Of a DNA stretch of 64,000 bases, positions 1-8,521 are shown piece after piece (position 1 is the stretch's first letter; each line of letters starts with the position of its first letter). This DNA comes from Aldehydirespirator sp963662645 (GTDB lineage Bacteria; Actinomycetota; Acidimicrobiia; Acidimicrobiales; Aldehydirespiratoraceae). Location of the stretch: assembly GCA_963662645.2 (NCBI GenBank), contig OY759762.1, positions 186,001 to 250,000 of the forward strand. The letters run 5' to 3'. Both the position numbers and the translations under genes were made by a program. Below the pieces are notes generated by a model. That model saw nothing but the letters and a program-made list of their open reading frames with translations, had not been told where the DNA came from and made no database searches.

Positions 1-3000
1 CTTGAGGTCGTTGCCCACTGCCTGCGGGAGGCGATGAAGGCAATACTGGCTTCGGAAGGGGCCAGCGGGTCCGGCCGATGGCGACAGATCTCACGAGAGG
101 TCGTCGACGCTCGACAACGGTATGAAAACGCCGTTGGGCTTCCCGGCGAAGACGCCGCGGGTGCCCTGCGCGACCTCCTTGCGAACATCGACGGCTTGGG
201 GCGATTCCATAGTGAGGAAGAGGGCCTGCACGAAAAACGGCTCATCGCCGTCGTTGTCAACCGCACCGGTGCCGAGCCGCTCTCTGCTGGGACTACCCCA
301 GTGCGCGACTATCAGGATCTTCTGGGCCGCCTCGACAGAGCCGCCCACGGCGGCACGACACAGCAGAGCGCCGAAGACTTGTGGGCCGAGTGCGCAGCGA
401 TCTTGCGGAGCCTGTTTCTTCCTCCAGAGATCCGGAACACTGAGTTGGAGCGACTTGCACAGATAGCCCATCCCACGACGGATGACACGGAAGCCGTCCT
501 CGACCTCGTGTCCAGCCCCGGCCATCTGCGGTACTTCTTGGGCAAGGTTGTGAGCCCGGATTGGCTCGAAGCGCTGGGAGCGGTCGGAGTCTTGGGCCCA
601 CTAGACACAGATGATCCGTGGCCGCCTCACAGGGCGGTGGCCCGCCTTGCAGAGTGCTACCCCAGCGAGATCGCCGTCTGGCTCCAAGCCATGTACCAGT
701 CGCACGGCGCGAACCCGGTGGCCGCGGCGGAGATCTGCCATGCCGCAGCCGAAGCGGGCGGTCCTTCCCTCAGCCTGGTCCTGACTGCCCTGAGGGACCA
801 CCAAGAGAACGATTGGATCGTGATGACCGGTGTTCGCGCGGCTGAGCAAGCCGAACCGTGCGATGCGTTGGTGGAGGATCTCGCAGATGTGATCCTGAAT
901 CCGAACAGCTGGGCCGCGGCACCCTTCGCCGATCCGCTACTAGAACAGATGGCTGTCGGCATCAACGAGGGCAACTCGCAGCGTCGCATCGACCTTCTGA
1001 TCTACAAGATCCGCTCACTACCGAACGAGGATCAACTCCTGTTCGGGCTCCGGGCCCAGCCTTGGGGCTCCGTATCCGAGATGTCTCGGTATTCGCACGA
1101 CGATCGGTCCCAAGCACTGCTGTCGTGCCTGCTTCGTTCGCTCGAAAGTGCGTGGGCGTGGACGCCCACCAACGACCTCCGCAGCGCTCTTGAGGAGTTG
1201 CCCTACAACAGCCTACGGCAACGGTTGCAGGCGTGGGTTCTCGCGAACTCGCCGGATGTTGACCCAAGTCTCATCGTCGACGAGATAGCGCAGGCGATCC
1301 CCTCACGAGTACCGACCGGCGACGACCTCGCTCTGCTGGACCGCGCCGTCGCAGACTGCGACCCTGCCACATGCGCGACCAGATGGCGCGAAGCCTTGGG
1401 CACTGCGCCCGAGGTCGAGCAAGTAGGTCGTGCGCTGGCCACCGACGATGTGCCTAGAGACTGGCAGCGAGCGCGGCGGTGGGTTCCGCTGCTGCCCGAC
1501 GGCGCGACGGCATCGTGGGCGACTGCATGCGACATCCTCGCAGCTCGATACGGCAGGCCCAGCCGGGAAGGCCTCGCCCATAGTCATCCGGAGATCGCCC
1601 AGATCGCTGTTAGTCCCATCAGCGCTGAAGAACTACGGTCAATGGATCCTGATAGCGCCTCAGCCAGAGTCGCGCAGTGGCGACCCGGGCCGGAGGACTG
1701 GCTCGGCGGGGCTCACGAGATTGCACGAGTCCTCGAGTCCGTCGTCAAAGACGACATCGAAGGCTGGACGTCCGCCCCAATCCGAACGGTAGTGACCTTG
1801 CGCCACCCGACCTACATCGGCCGATACCTGAACGCGTTGGCATCAGCAACTCTTGAGCATGAGTTGCCTGTCGGCGACCTACTCGACGTCATCACTTTCG
1901 TCAGAACGCGGCCTTGGCCGGCAGAGCGCCTCGCTGATAGTCGCCTCGACTACAACACAGACTGGCGCGAGACCGAGCAGGCCGCTGTCCATTTGATCAA
2001 GGCTCTGGCTGACTCAGACAGAGGTTTCGACGGCCGCGCCGAGGAGGCATGGGCTGTTCTGGCCGCCGAAGCCGCGGACCGTTCAGAGCCGTCCAACATA
2101 GTCTCGATCAGCACTGGAACGGATCATCTCAGCAGCGCCATCAACCGGCCCTGCACCCGGGCGCTAGAGGCAGTGCTGTCATTTGTTGCGCACGAGTACC
2201 GCTCTTCCAGCACTGTGCGTCCCGAGGCGATATCCCTCTTCGAAGAAGGCTTACGGCTTACCGGCACCGACGGCGCCGAACACCGAGCCGTGCTGGCATC
2301 CCGGATCGGGTTCCTGTTGCACGTCTTGCCCGAGTGGACAGAGACGAACCGCGACCTTCTGTTCGGATCCTTAGCCCCAGATGGACTAGGCCAACTCAGC
2401 GTTGAACTCGCCATCGAATGGAGCCAACCCAATCAGTGGCTCCTAGAGAACTTCCGCGAAGCAGTCCGCAACGCAGCCGAGCGCGGCGCGAAGCGCGCCA
2501 TGGAACACATGATCATCGCAATGCTGTGGGGCGACACCGGCTACGCGGTCCCAGAGACCGTAACGTTCCTACGAACCTCGCCCGAGCTAGTGTCGAAGTC
2601 CGGGCACGCATTGGGCAGCGTCTTGAAGGACGCCAACGCCGATCAGAGCCTCGTCGCCATCGCCGTCGACTTCTGGAAGACGATCTTGGAGACGGAGACG
2701 GGTGCCTCAGTCGAAGGATTCGGCTTCCTGTCAGGAGTCACCGCGATGGACACCGCAGTGTGGGAAGAACTGACGCTGCGAACTATCGAGGCTGCCGAAG
2801 GGCGGATCGACGGGAGCCACGAAATCACCGAACGGCTCGAGTCCTCACCTCCGACCACCACAGGCCTAGCCATCCTCAACGAGCTAGTACGCGGTCACCT
2901 CGACAGATGGGACCGCCTGAACGTCGCCGAAAAGGCGGCAGCCATTCTGTCCAGCGCCAGCGATCTGCAAGAAACCGACGACTACAAACTGCTGCACACG

Positions 3001-3033
3001 ACGCTGCTCGAACGAGGCATCATCGACCATTAA
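1..3033 (+). CDS. Large helical protein of unknown function, 5' end outside window
   Basis: The frame is open from base 1 and the first Met is at base 34, so the gene very probably starts upstream; about 1,010 residues are visible. I see no signal peptide, membrane segment, P-loop or obvious nuclease motif. The sequence is rich in Leu, Ala, Glu and Trp with regularly spaced amphipathic helices, as in HEAT-like solenoids. The stretch around residues 165-205 (SPGHLRYFLGKVV, then SPDWLEALGAVGVL, then DPWPP) resembles a motif I associate with large scaffold-like proteins of accessory regions, but that is memory only. It is followed by a ParA-type operon on the opposite strand. It is probably a real protein because codon use is uniform over 3 kb. 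The function is not recognised. Confidence 0.75.
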   Translation, partial: LEVVAHCLREAMKAILASEGASGSGRWRQISREVVDARQRYENAVGLPGEDAAGALRDLLANIDGLGRFHSEEEGLHEKRLIAVVVNRTGAEPLSAGTTPVRDYQDLLGRLDRAAHGGTTQQSAEDLWAECAAILRSLFLPPEIRNTELERLAQIAHPTTDDTEAVLDLVSSPGHLRYFLGKVVSPDWLEALGAVGVLGPLDTDDPWPPHRAVARLAECYPSEIAVWLQAMYQSHGANPVAAAEICHAAAEAGGPSLSLVLTALRDHQENDWIVMTGVRAAEQAEPCDALVEDLADVILNPNSWAAAPFADPLLEQMAVGINEGNSQRRIDLLIYKIRSLPNEDQLLFGLRAQPWGSVSEMSRYSHDDRSQALLSCLLRSLESAWAWTPTNDLRSALEELPYNSLRQRLQAWVLANSPDVDPSLIVDEIAQAIPSRVPTGDDLALLDRAVADCDPATCATRWREALGTAPEVEQVGRALATDDVPRDWQRARRWVPLLPDGATASWATACDILAARYGRPSREGLAHSHPEIAQIAVSPISAEELRSMDPDSASARVAQWRPGPEDWLGGAHEIARVLESVVKDDIEGWTSAPIRTVVTLRHPTYIGRYLNALASATLEHELPVGDLLDVITFVRTRPWPAERLADSRLDYNTDWRETEQAAVHLIKALADSDRGFDGRAEEAWAVLAAEAADRSEPSNIVSISTGTDHLSSAINRPCTRALEAVLSFVAHEYRSSSTVRPEAISLFEEGLRLTGTDGAEHRAVLASRIGFLLHVLPEWTETNRDLLFGSLAPDGLGQLSVELAIEWSQPNQWLLENFREAVRNAAERGAKRAMEHMIIAMLWGDTGYAVPETVTFLRTSPELVSKSGHALGSVLKDANADQSLVAIAVDFWKTILETETGASVEGFGFLSGVTAMDTAVWEELTLRTIEAAEGRIDGSHEITERLESSPPTTTGLAILNELVRGHLDRWDRLNVAEKAAAILSSASDLQETDDYKLLHTTLLERGIIDH

Positions 3034-3139
3034 CCCGGCCCAAGCTCTCGACAGACGGCACACACAGCGCCCGCTTTGCAGCAACAGTGGGGGGCCGACG
3101 CAAACTCTGCGGACCGCGGAACGGTTACAGGTGACGGCT

Positions 3140-3292
3140 ATGGGTGACAACAGGTCACGGCTCGACTTGGCAGCTGTAGGAGCATTCTGCCTTTCCTACC
3201 GGCTCGATGAGTCTCCCGCCTTTGAAGTAGAACATGTGTACGCCGACGGGCTGGAGCGATCACGTCGGGAAGTGCACCGCCGGGCGCGCTAG
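3140..3292 (+). CDS. Possible 50-residue small protein
   Basis: This short open frame starts at ATG 3140, with an alternative in-frame GTG at 3131, and ends at TAG 3290-3292. The product would begin MGDNRSRLDLAAVGAF. It lies between the large gene ending at 3033 and the convergent gene ending at 3289, overlapping the latter by 4 bases. No family is recognised and no clear ribosome binding site is visible. It may be chance or the remains of a longer gene. Confidence 0.25.
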   Translation: MGDNRSRLDLAAVGAFCLSYRLDESPAFEVEHVYADGLERSRREVHRRAR

Positions 3293-3648
3293 TCGGGTCT
3301 GAAGGCGTCCCCCTTCGCGAGACGAGCCTTGGTCTCGCTGACGATTAGGTCGATCAGTCGTTCCGGGCGGCGCCATCTCATAGCCAGTCGCGTGTGATCC
3401 ATGCCGTGCTCGGCCACTACGTCTTTCAGTTCCTCGACGCTGAGTTCTGTCAGGCGGTGTCGCAGTGTGTCCTCGCCGCTCGCTAGAACATCGAACGGGT
3501 CGAGTCGGCCACGCGCGCGGCGTCCAGAGGTTCTTCTCGGAGGTTCCGTCGCGAGCGCCCGGTCGAGGCGTGCGGCGAAGTCGGCATTGCGTTGTGCCTC
3601 CGCCACAACTTCTCGGAACACAGCTTCGAGCCTCGTAACGCCCGTCAT
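3289..3648 (-). CDS. Small basic protein coupled to ParA
   Basis: This 119-residue protein begins MTGVTRLEAVFREVV. Its ATG (3648-3646) overlaps the parA stop in an ATGA, so the two are translationally coupled; the longer frame reaching 3714 is rejected for this reason. The N-terminus is helical. A basic linker (TSGRRARGR) follows, then a C-terminal SAP-like helical segment (LSVEELKDVVAEHGMDHT) and a basic tail. The position matches the small second gene of parA operons, which usually binds the centromere or modulates the ATPase. No ParB/Spo0J motifs are visible, so a ParB-like role is inferred from position alone. Confidence 0.7.
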   Translation of the reverse strand: MTGVTRLEAVFREVVAEAQRNADFAARLDRALATEPPRRTSGRRARGRLDPFDVLASGEDTLRHRLTELSVEELKDVVAEHGMDHTRLAMRWRRPERLIDLIVSETKARLAKGDAFRPD

Positions 3649-4676
3649 GCGTGAATCCTCTCGAGCACCTCGGCCGTCAAGGCGTGGTAGGCCCAGAACC
3701 CTTCCTGGCCCCACTTCTGGCGCAGGGTCGAAACATGTTGCGAACTAGCGGCATCGGCGAGTGCGTTTCCCTCGGGAATCAGGGTCTCGAAGAGGGGCGC
3801 GTCTCCTTGCTCCTGCAGGATGCGCAGCTGAGTGGCGTGTACCTTCGACTGCGTGCGGTACTTGGCAACGACAATCCCGAGAGGCTCGATGGGCTGGGCG
3901 ATCGTCTCTGAGAAGTTGCGGACTCGTCCAACGATTTGGGGGATCCCGTACGTCGAGAGGATGTCGGGGATTGTGGGGATGATGTATGCGCGGGACATGC
4001 GCAAGCCGTTGAGGGTGATGATGCCGAGATTGGGCGGACAGTCGATCAACACGATGTCGAACTCTCCGAGGATCGGCGTGATCGCTCTCCGCAGAATGTC
4101 GGTTGGGCTCTCAGCAAAGAAGCGTCCGCTGGGCATCGACCCGAGCTGGTCCTGAGTGTCGATCATGTCCAGGCTTGACGGCAGGAGCGACAGCGAACGC
4201 GCTGCGGTTACGCGCGAAGCCTTGCGAATGAGCGTGGCCTGGAGGTCGAAGGACCGCTTCTCCGGCTCAAGCAGTGCGTCACTGAAGAGCTTCGCCAGCG
4301 TTCGGCCTTCGCTGTTGAGTTCGCCCCAGCGCTCGTCGCCGATGAGCATCGACGTGGCGTTCGTTTGCGGATCGAGGTCCACCAAGAGCACCCGCTTATG
4401 GAACTCACCCGAGAGCATCTCGGCGAGTGCCACGGTCGTTGTCGTCTTGCCGACGCCACCCTTCAGGTTGATCGTCGAAATCACTGTTGGCATGGGGATA
4501 CCTCTCTTCCAAAGCCATGCTTGTACCTGCTCGCGGCCGAATACTGGGCCGGCACGAAGCTCCGCCACCGGCAACGGAAAGTCCAAAAGGCGATGGCGCC
4601 AGTTGACGACCGCCTGTCGGGACACTCCGGCCATGGAGGCAACCTCGTGAATCCCGACCAACTCAGGATCAGCCAC
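3645..4676 (-). CDS. ParA/Soj-type partition ATPase with N-terminal DNA-binding domain
   Basis: The 343-residue product starts at GTG 4676 behind a GGAG. Residues 5-60 form a MerR-like winged helix (IHEVASMAGVSRQAVVNWR) ending in a helix containing VQAWLW. From about residue 64 comes a deviant Walker ATPase with KGGVGKTT at 72-79, LLVDLDPQTNAT near 96-107 and a switch around IDCPPNLG. An N-terminal HTH is the hallmark of plasmid-type ParA proteins that repress their own operon. The palindromic site at 4689-4723 lies just upstream and is the likely target. With the coupled small gene it forms a partition-like cassette, either a chromosomal relic of a plasmid or part of an integrative element. 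The chromosomal parAB near oriC would normally lack this HTH. Confidence 0.85.
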   Translation of the reverse strand: MADPELVGIHEVASMAGVSRQAVVNWRHRLLDFPLPVAELRAGPVFGREQVQAWLWKRGIPMPTVISTINLKGGVGKTTTTVALAEMLSGEFHKRVLLVDLDPQTNATSMLIGDERWGELNSEGRTLAKLFSDALLEPEKRSFDLQATLIRKASRVTAARSLSLLPSSLDMIDTQDQLGSMPSGRFFAESPTDILRRAITPILGEFDIVLIDCPPNLGIITLNGLRMSRAYIIPTIPDILSTYGIPQIVGRVRNFSETIAQPIEPLGIVVAKYRTQSKVHATQLRILQEQGDAPLFETLIPEGNALADAASSQHVSTLRQKWGQEGFWAYHALTAEVLERIHA

Positions 4677-4688
4677 GACCTAACTCCA

Positions 4689-4723
4689 TGTGTACAGCGT
4701 ACACAGTGTGAACGCTGTACACA
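4689..4723. promoter_or_regulatory. Palindromic operator upstream of parA
   Basis: TGTGTACAGCGT at 4689-4700 is repeated inverted as ACGCTGTACACA at 4712-4723, an 11-base spacer apart. The left arm is itself part of a perfect 7-3-7 palindrome (TGTGTAC-AGC-GTACACA, 4689-4705). It lies 13 bases upstream of the parA GTG. It fits an autoregulatory operator bound by the HTH of ParA, or a centromere-like site. Confidence 0.7.
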
Positions 4724-4769
4724 CCCGCGACAAGGGGCCTCCCGCCCCGATACCAGCCTCCACAAAACA

Positions 4770-4801
4770 ATAAAGATCGCAAATATTATAAAGCTCGCAA
4801 A
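4770..4801 (+). repeat. Two iteron-like direct repeats in AT-rich spacer
   Basis: ATAAAGATCGCAAA (4770-4783) and ATAAAGCTCGCAAA (4788-4801) are 14-base direct repeats with one mismatch and an 18-base period. They lie in a locally AT-rich patch between the divergent parA and AAA ATPase genes. Two copies are too few to call an origin. Confidence 0.5.
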
Positions 4802-4860
4802 AGTGGGCCCAGCTCGGCGGGTAGAGTTGTCAAGAGCACCGTCAACCAGTGGGAGCGCCG

Positions 4861-5991
4861 ATGGCGAGCCAGAATCCGTTTTCGCCCACCTTCGGAGCGC
4901 CGCCGCCGGTGATCGCGGGGCGTGGCGGCGTCCTCGACGCCATAGGCGATGCTTTCGAGACCGGGCCGACTCACCCGGACTACACCGCGTTGTTCGTCGG
5001 CGTCCGGGGTGCGGGCAAGACCGTGCTTCTGGACGCCGTCCAGGATCTCGCCCGCGGCAGAGGATGGATGGCCATCTCCGACGATGCCTCGCCCGCGGGG
5101 CTGCTCGGCCGCCTGACCCGCGCCTCGGCCAGGCTGATGGACAGCCTCGAGGATGATTCCGGCAGGTGTGTCAAGAGCGTGACCGCCGCCGGATTCGGCA
5201 TCGAGTTCGAACAGGCGGCCGAAGCCGCGGAAGCGCCGACTGACGCCGGCGAAGAGCTGCGCACCACCCTGTCGGTGCTGGGTGACGCCCTCGCGAACAG
5301 GGGCACCGGCCTGGTAATCACCCTGGACGAGCTGTTGAGCGCCGACCTGGACGAGATTCGGCATTTCGGCTCGGTCATGCAGCATGTGTGCCGCCGCGAG
5401 CAGCGGCCGATCGCCTTTGTCGGCGCGGCCCTGCCGCAGTTCGAGGAGAAACTCGAGTCGGACGATGCAGCCACGTTCCTGCAGCGCTGCTCCCGCTACG
5501 ACATCGGCAGGCTTGACGCCGCGGCTACCCGCCGCGCCATCTTCGAACCGATCAGCCAGCGCGGCGTGAGCATCGACCCCGGCGCCCTCGACGAGGCCGT
5601 CGCCGCTACCTCCGGCTACGCCTTCATGGTCCAACTCGTGGGCTTCCACAGCTGGGCGGCTGCCTCTGATCCTCCGTCCAGCATCGGAGCCGCGGAGGTG
5701 ACCACCGGCATCTCCGAAGCCCAGCGACGCATCGGCAGACTCGTGCTGGCCCCGACCTGGAAGGGACTGTCCGACGTGGACCGCAGATTCCTGCTCGCCA
5801 TGGCACAAGACGACGGCCAGTCCCGAATGGCCGACGTGGCCGACCGGCTCGGCGTGGACGCCAACTACGCGAGCGTCTACCGGCAACGACTGATCCGCGC
5901 AGGGATGATCGTCTCCGCCGGAAGGGGCCGCATCGACCTAGCCCACCACGCCGCCCGACAGTGGCTCCGAGCCCAAGCCCCCACCCCATGA
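4861..5991 (+). CDS. AAA/ORC-like ATPase with C-terminal winged helix
   Basis: The ATG at 4861 follows a GGGAG; a GTG at 4849 would add four residues. The 376-residue protein starts MASQNPFSPTFG, with Walker A GVRGAGKT at residues 47-54, a Walker B-like LVITLDELLSAD near 150 and a sensor region near FVGAALPQFEEKL. A C-terminal winged helix follows (MADVADRLGVDANYASVYRQ). This matches the stand-alone AAA proteins related to ORC/Cdc6 and STAND NTPases that occur as orphans in Actinobacteria. The substrate is unknown. It diverges from the parA operon over the spacer containing the palindrome and direct repeats, and a TAGAGT hexamer at 4822-4827 may be its -10. A DNA transaction role is inference. 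Confidence 0.75.
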   Translation: MASQNPFSPTFGAPPPVIAGRGGVLDAIGDAFETGPTHPDYTALFVGVRGAGKTVLLDAVQDLARGRGWMAISDDASPAGLLGRLTRASARLMDSLEDDSGRCVKSVTAAGFGIEFEQAAEAAEAPTDAGEELRTTLSVLGDALANRGTGLVITLDELLSADLDEIRHFGSVMQHVCRREQRPIAFVGAALPQFEEKLESDDAATFLQRCSRYDIGRLDAAATRRAIFEPISQRGVSIDPGALDEAVAATSGYAFMVQLVGFHSWAAASDPPSSIGAAEVTTGISEAQRRIGRLVLAPTWKGLSDVDRRFLLAMAQDDGQSRMADVADRLGVDANYASVYRQRLIRAGMIVSAGRGRIDLAHHAARQWLRAQAPTP

Positions 5992-6026
5992 CGGACCGCT
6001 GCCAACCTTTTGACTTGTAAATATAT

Positions 6027-6044
6027 AGGTTCGTCTTGTAACCT
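6027..6044. promoter_or_regulatory. Inverted repeat in promoter of AbrB/PIN pair
   Basis: AGGTT (6027-6031) and AACCT (6040-6044) form an inverted repeat 6 bases before the GTG at 6051, in an AT-rich stretch with a TTGACT at 6010-6015 and a possible -10 TGTAAC at 6037-6042. It probably serves as the autoregulatory operator of the AbrB-type antitoxin. Confidence 0.5.
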
Positions 6045-6050
6045 GTTGGT

Positions 6051-6293
6051 GTGACGATCGTCCGCCATCATGTCTCCCACCGGGGCCAGGTGGCGCTGCC
6101 CGCCGAGACCCGTCGCCGATGGAACATTGCCGACGGCGGACCAGTCGAGATCGCCGATCTCGGCGCCGCACTGCTGGTCGTCCCCGCAGACGGCGACGGG
6201 CTGCGCGGCCTGCTCGCTGAAGCAATCGAAGAAGCGGGCGGGTACGCGGCACTCGCCGCCGGCGTCGCCGCCGAGGATCCCGACCTGGCATAG
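6051..6293 (+). CDS. AbrB/SpoVT-type antitoxin
   Basis: This 80-residue protein starts at a GTG with almost no leader. Residues 1-45 match the SpoVT-AbrB swapped-hairpin fold (VSHRGQVALPAETRRRWN, then GGPVEIADLGAALLVVP). The C-terminal half is an acidic, Ala-rich tail of the kind that binds a toxin. The next gene starts 5 bases downstream and encodes a PIN-like protein, the classic antitoxin-toxin order. The upstream inverted repeat supports autoregulation. Confidence 0.75.
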   Translation: MTIVRHHVSHRGQVALPAETRRRWNIADGGPVEIADLGAALLVVPADGDGLRGLLAEAIEEAGGYAALAAGVAAEDPDLA

Positions 6294-6298
6294 CGTCA

Positions 6299-6742
6299 GT
6301 GGGCGACGCTGTTCTTGTCGATGACCACCTGCTGCTAGCCGTGCTGCTCGGCAGGGAGCCGGCGACCCTCCGGCCCAGCGATGCCCGCATCGCCACGACG
6401 GGCCTCTGGTATCACCGACTGTGCCGGGCGGTGATCGACTCGACGGTTGTCGGCCCGATGTCACGGCGGCTGTCCGGGCTCGCCCCTGCCGCCACCTCAG
6501 CGGCAATCGCTTCGGTTGTGCGACTTCCAGCGGACATCGAGATGGTGTCGCTGCGCACGCTGGGGTGGCCGATGGCCGAACTGCTGTCCGGAGGACTGCG
6601 GCTGAACCTGCTGTCACTCGAAGCCATCGCCGCCGCACGCGCCATCGACGCCGAGATATGCCTCGCCCCCGCCGACCACAACAAGGCGCTGACGGATGCC
6701 GCGCGCGCACTCGGGCTGAACGTGCGAACAGTCCAAGCCTGA
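6299..6742 (+). CDS. PIN-like protein, probable toxin of AbrB partner
   Basis: This 147-residue protein starts at GTG 6299. It has a hydrophobic N-terminal strand ending in acidic residues (AVLVDDHLLLAVLL), a central acidic helix (LSLEAIAAARAIDAE) and a late PADHNKALTDAARAL. This spacing of acidic residues is compatible with a divergent VapC/PIN nuclease active site. The pairing with an upstream AbrB-type antitoxin is the main support. Similarity to canonical VapC is weak, so the ribonuclease assignment is an inference. Confidence 0.5.
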   Translation: MGDAVLVDDHLLLAVLLGREPATLRPSDARIATTGLWYHRLCRAVIDSTVVGPMSRRLSGLAPAATSAAIASVVRLPADIEMVSLRTLGWPMAELLSGGLRLNLLSLEAIAAARAIDAEICLAPADHNKALTDAARALGLNVRTVQA

Positions 6743-6782
6743 GTCCTCCGGGCCGTGGTCGGCCCTGTTCAGTACGACCGAC

Positions 6783-7643
6783 TCAGTTCGGGGCGTCTTC
6801 GAGGATGAGCTGACCGACCGCGGTGTTGCTGGCGGGCACGTGGTAGAGCCGGTGCGCCTCGGTGGGGGCGCCGCCGTCGGCGAGGTCGGCCATGGCGCCC
6901 CGGGCCACCAGCCACATCACGAGCTCGATCCCCTCGGACCCGGCCTCGCGGACGTACTCCACGTGCTCGACCGCGGCCTGGCCCTCGGGGTCGTTGACCA
7001 GCCGGTCGAAGAACTGGTTGTCCCACGGCTGGTTGATGAGGCCGGCACGCGGCCCCTGGAGCTGGTGGCTCATGCCGCCGGTGCCCCAGACCTGAACGTC
7101 CAGATCCTCGTCGAAGCTCTCGACGGCGCGGCGGATGGCCTTGCCGAGCGCCAGGCAGCGGCGCCCCGACGGGACGGGGTACTGCACGACATTGACGACC
7201 AACGGGATGACCGCGCACGGCCACGCCTCGGGCTGCCCGAACATGATCGACAGCGGAACGGTGCAGCCGTGGTCGACGGGCATGTCGTTGACCAGAGTCA
7301 GGTCGAAGTCCTCGCGGATGACCGAGTGCGCGATGTGGGCCGACAGCGCCGGGTGCCCGACGACGGGCGGCACCGGTCGGGCACCCCAGCCCTCGTCGGC
7401 GGGCTCGTACCGGGCCGACATGCCGAGCGCGAAGGTCGGCACGATCTCGAGACTGAACGCGTTGGCGTGGTCGTTGAAGACCAGCACGACGACGTCGGGC
7501 GTGTTGGCCGCCATCCATTCCCGTGCAGGCCGATAGCCGGCGAAGAGCGGCGCGTAGTAGGGCTCTGCGGTCTTGCCCTGGTCCATGGCCACGCCGATGG
7601 CGGGCACGTGGCTGGTGTAGACGCTCGCCGTGATCCTGGCCAT
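6783..7643 (-). CDS. ligB: Extradiol dioxygenase beta subunit (protocatechuate 4,5-dioxygenase LigB type)
   Basis: This 286-residue class III extradiol dioxygenase catalytic subunit opens protocatechuate, or a close relative such as gallate, between C4 and C5 with non-heme Fe(II). The start is ATG 7643 (MARITASVYTSHVP); the longer frame runs into an interspersed repeat. The early His of SHVPAIG, the NDHANAF motif and a conserved Glu (near IELVMW) are the expected metal ligands, and VDHGCTVPLSIMFG carries the catalytic His. The LigA-type alpha subunit lies immediately upstream, separated by a 131-base spacer holding one repeat copy. The pair is divergent from ligC, giving the first two steps of the 4,5-cleavage route. 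Confidence 0.85.
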   Translation of the reverse strand: MARITASVYTSHVPAIGVAMDQGKTAEPYYAPLFAGYRPAREWMAANTPDVVVLVFNDHANAFSLEIVPTFALGMSARYEPADEGWGARPVPPVVGHPALSAHIAHSVIREDFDLTLVNDMPVDHGCTVPLSIMFGQPEAWPCAVIPLVVNVVQYPVPSGRRCLALGKAIRRAVESFDEDLDVQVWGTGGMSHQLQGPRAGLINQPWDNQFFDRLVNDPEGQAAVEHVEYVREAGSEGIELVMWLVARGAMADLADGGAPTEAHRLYHVPASNTAVGQLILEDAPN

Positions 7644-7654
7644 GGTCAGTCCCA

Positions 7655-7748
7655 GAGGCCGAGCGAATAGGTGGGCCAATCCGGGCCCATACGGGCGAGG
7701 CCGTGGCCCGAGCGGCCCGTGAGCGCAGCGAACAAGAGCGGGAATGAC
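7655..7748 (+). repeat. Interspersed repeat family, copy 1
   Basis: This copy begins GAGGCCGAGCGAATAGG and runs through CATACGGGCGAGGCC and GCCCGAGCGGCCCG to AACAAGAGCGGGAATGACA. It lies between the start of ligB and the end of ligA. It shares its right flank (TGACACC, then CGACG, then GGGCTCTC) with copy 2. The core CGGGCGAGGCC-GT-GGCC can fold back on itself and on the following GCCCG. Confidence 0.85.
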
Positions 7749-7774
7749 ACCGGTGCGACGGGAAGGGCTCTCAC

Positions 7775-8182
7775 CTACGCTCGCTCATTCTCGGGCTCCC
7801 ACTCGTGGAGGTAGCGGTTGCCGTCGGGCGAGCGCCCGCCAGCCAGCATCATCTCGGTGTGGGCGTCGGCGTCGTTCTCGGTCATCGAGCTCACGATCTG
7901 CAGATAGTCGAGCCCGTCGGTGGCGCCGATCTTGGCCAGGAAGTAGATGTTGCCGCCGAGCTCGATCATGCGGTTGAAGTCCCTGTCCCGCACGGCCTGC
8001 CTCTGCTCGCCGGTCATGGGCCACTCGTCGAGATAGGCGTCCTCGGCGGCCTTGAACCGCTCCCGGTTCTGGGCCCTCATCAGAGACATGGCGAACTGGT
8101 TGAGGTGGTACCCCTTCGCGGCCTGATCGGTGTCGAAGACGGTCGTCCCCGGAATGTCTAGGTAGGGCTTCTCAAGGGCCAT
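7775..8182 (-). CDS. ligA: Protocatechuate 4,5-dioxygenase alpha subunit (LigA type)
   Basis: The 135-residue small subunit of the LigAB enzyme is all-helical and covers the active-site pocket of LigB. Start ATG 8182 (MALEKPYLDIPGTTVFD) has GGAG five bases ahead; a longer frame to 8386 only reads antisense through a repeat copy. Typical family stretches are YHLNQFAMSLM, WPMTGEQRQAVRDRDF, LGGNIYFLAKIGATDG and the C-terminal GGRSPDGNRYLHEW. It is upstream of ligB on the same strand and probably co-transcribed with it. The 3' end partly overlaps sequence shared with the flank of repeat copy 1. Confidence 0.85.
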   Translation of the reverse strand: MALEKPYLDIPGTTVFDTDQAAKGYHLNQFAMSLMRAQNRERFKAAEDAYLDEWPMTGEQRQAVRDRDFNRMIELGGNIYFLAKIGATDGLDYLQIVSSMTENDADAHTEMMLAGGRSPDGNRYLHEWEPENERA

Positions 8183-8280
8183 GGTGCTCCGCGCGGTGCT
8201 CGCAGGGCAGGCCGACGCATTGGTCGGCGAATGCCCCTCGGCGTGGGTGGCGATCCGGCACGCGCCACAATGGAAGGCTA

Positions 8281-8386
8281 GAGGCCGAGCGGATAGGGAG
8301 CGATTCATGTGCATCTTCGCGAGGAGCCGAGCGAGGCCGTGGCCCGAGCGGCCCGTGAGCGAAGCGAACAAGAGCGGGAGTGACAC
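8281..8386 (+). repeat. Interspersed repeat family, copy 2
   Basis: The copy begins GAGGCCGAGCGGATAGGGAG, diverges in the centre, and regains the consensus from GAGGCCGTGGCCCGAGCGG to AACAAGAGCGGGAGTGACAC. It lies between the divergent ligA and ligC. The opposite strand reads open as ..FASLTGRSGHGLAR.., a translation that recurs at every copy and is not a gene. Confidence 0.8.
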
Positions 8387-8521
8387 CCCAGCGACGCGAC
8401 GGGCTCTCGCCGCTTCGCGTTCGCTCCCAGTGGGCGGACGCTAGGCGCCCGGTCGGCCGGAGCGCAGGGCGTCAGTTGCGCCTGCGGAGGGGTGCAGCCG
8501 CATCCGAGGGAGTGATGCCAG

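Noticed and set aside
8183..8386. N-terminal extension of ligA reading through repeat copy 2
   Set aside because: The same peptide (FASLTGRSGHGLAR) appears antisense to other repeat copies; ATG 8182 has a ribosome binding site and matches the family start.
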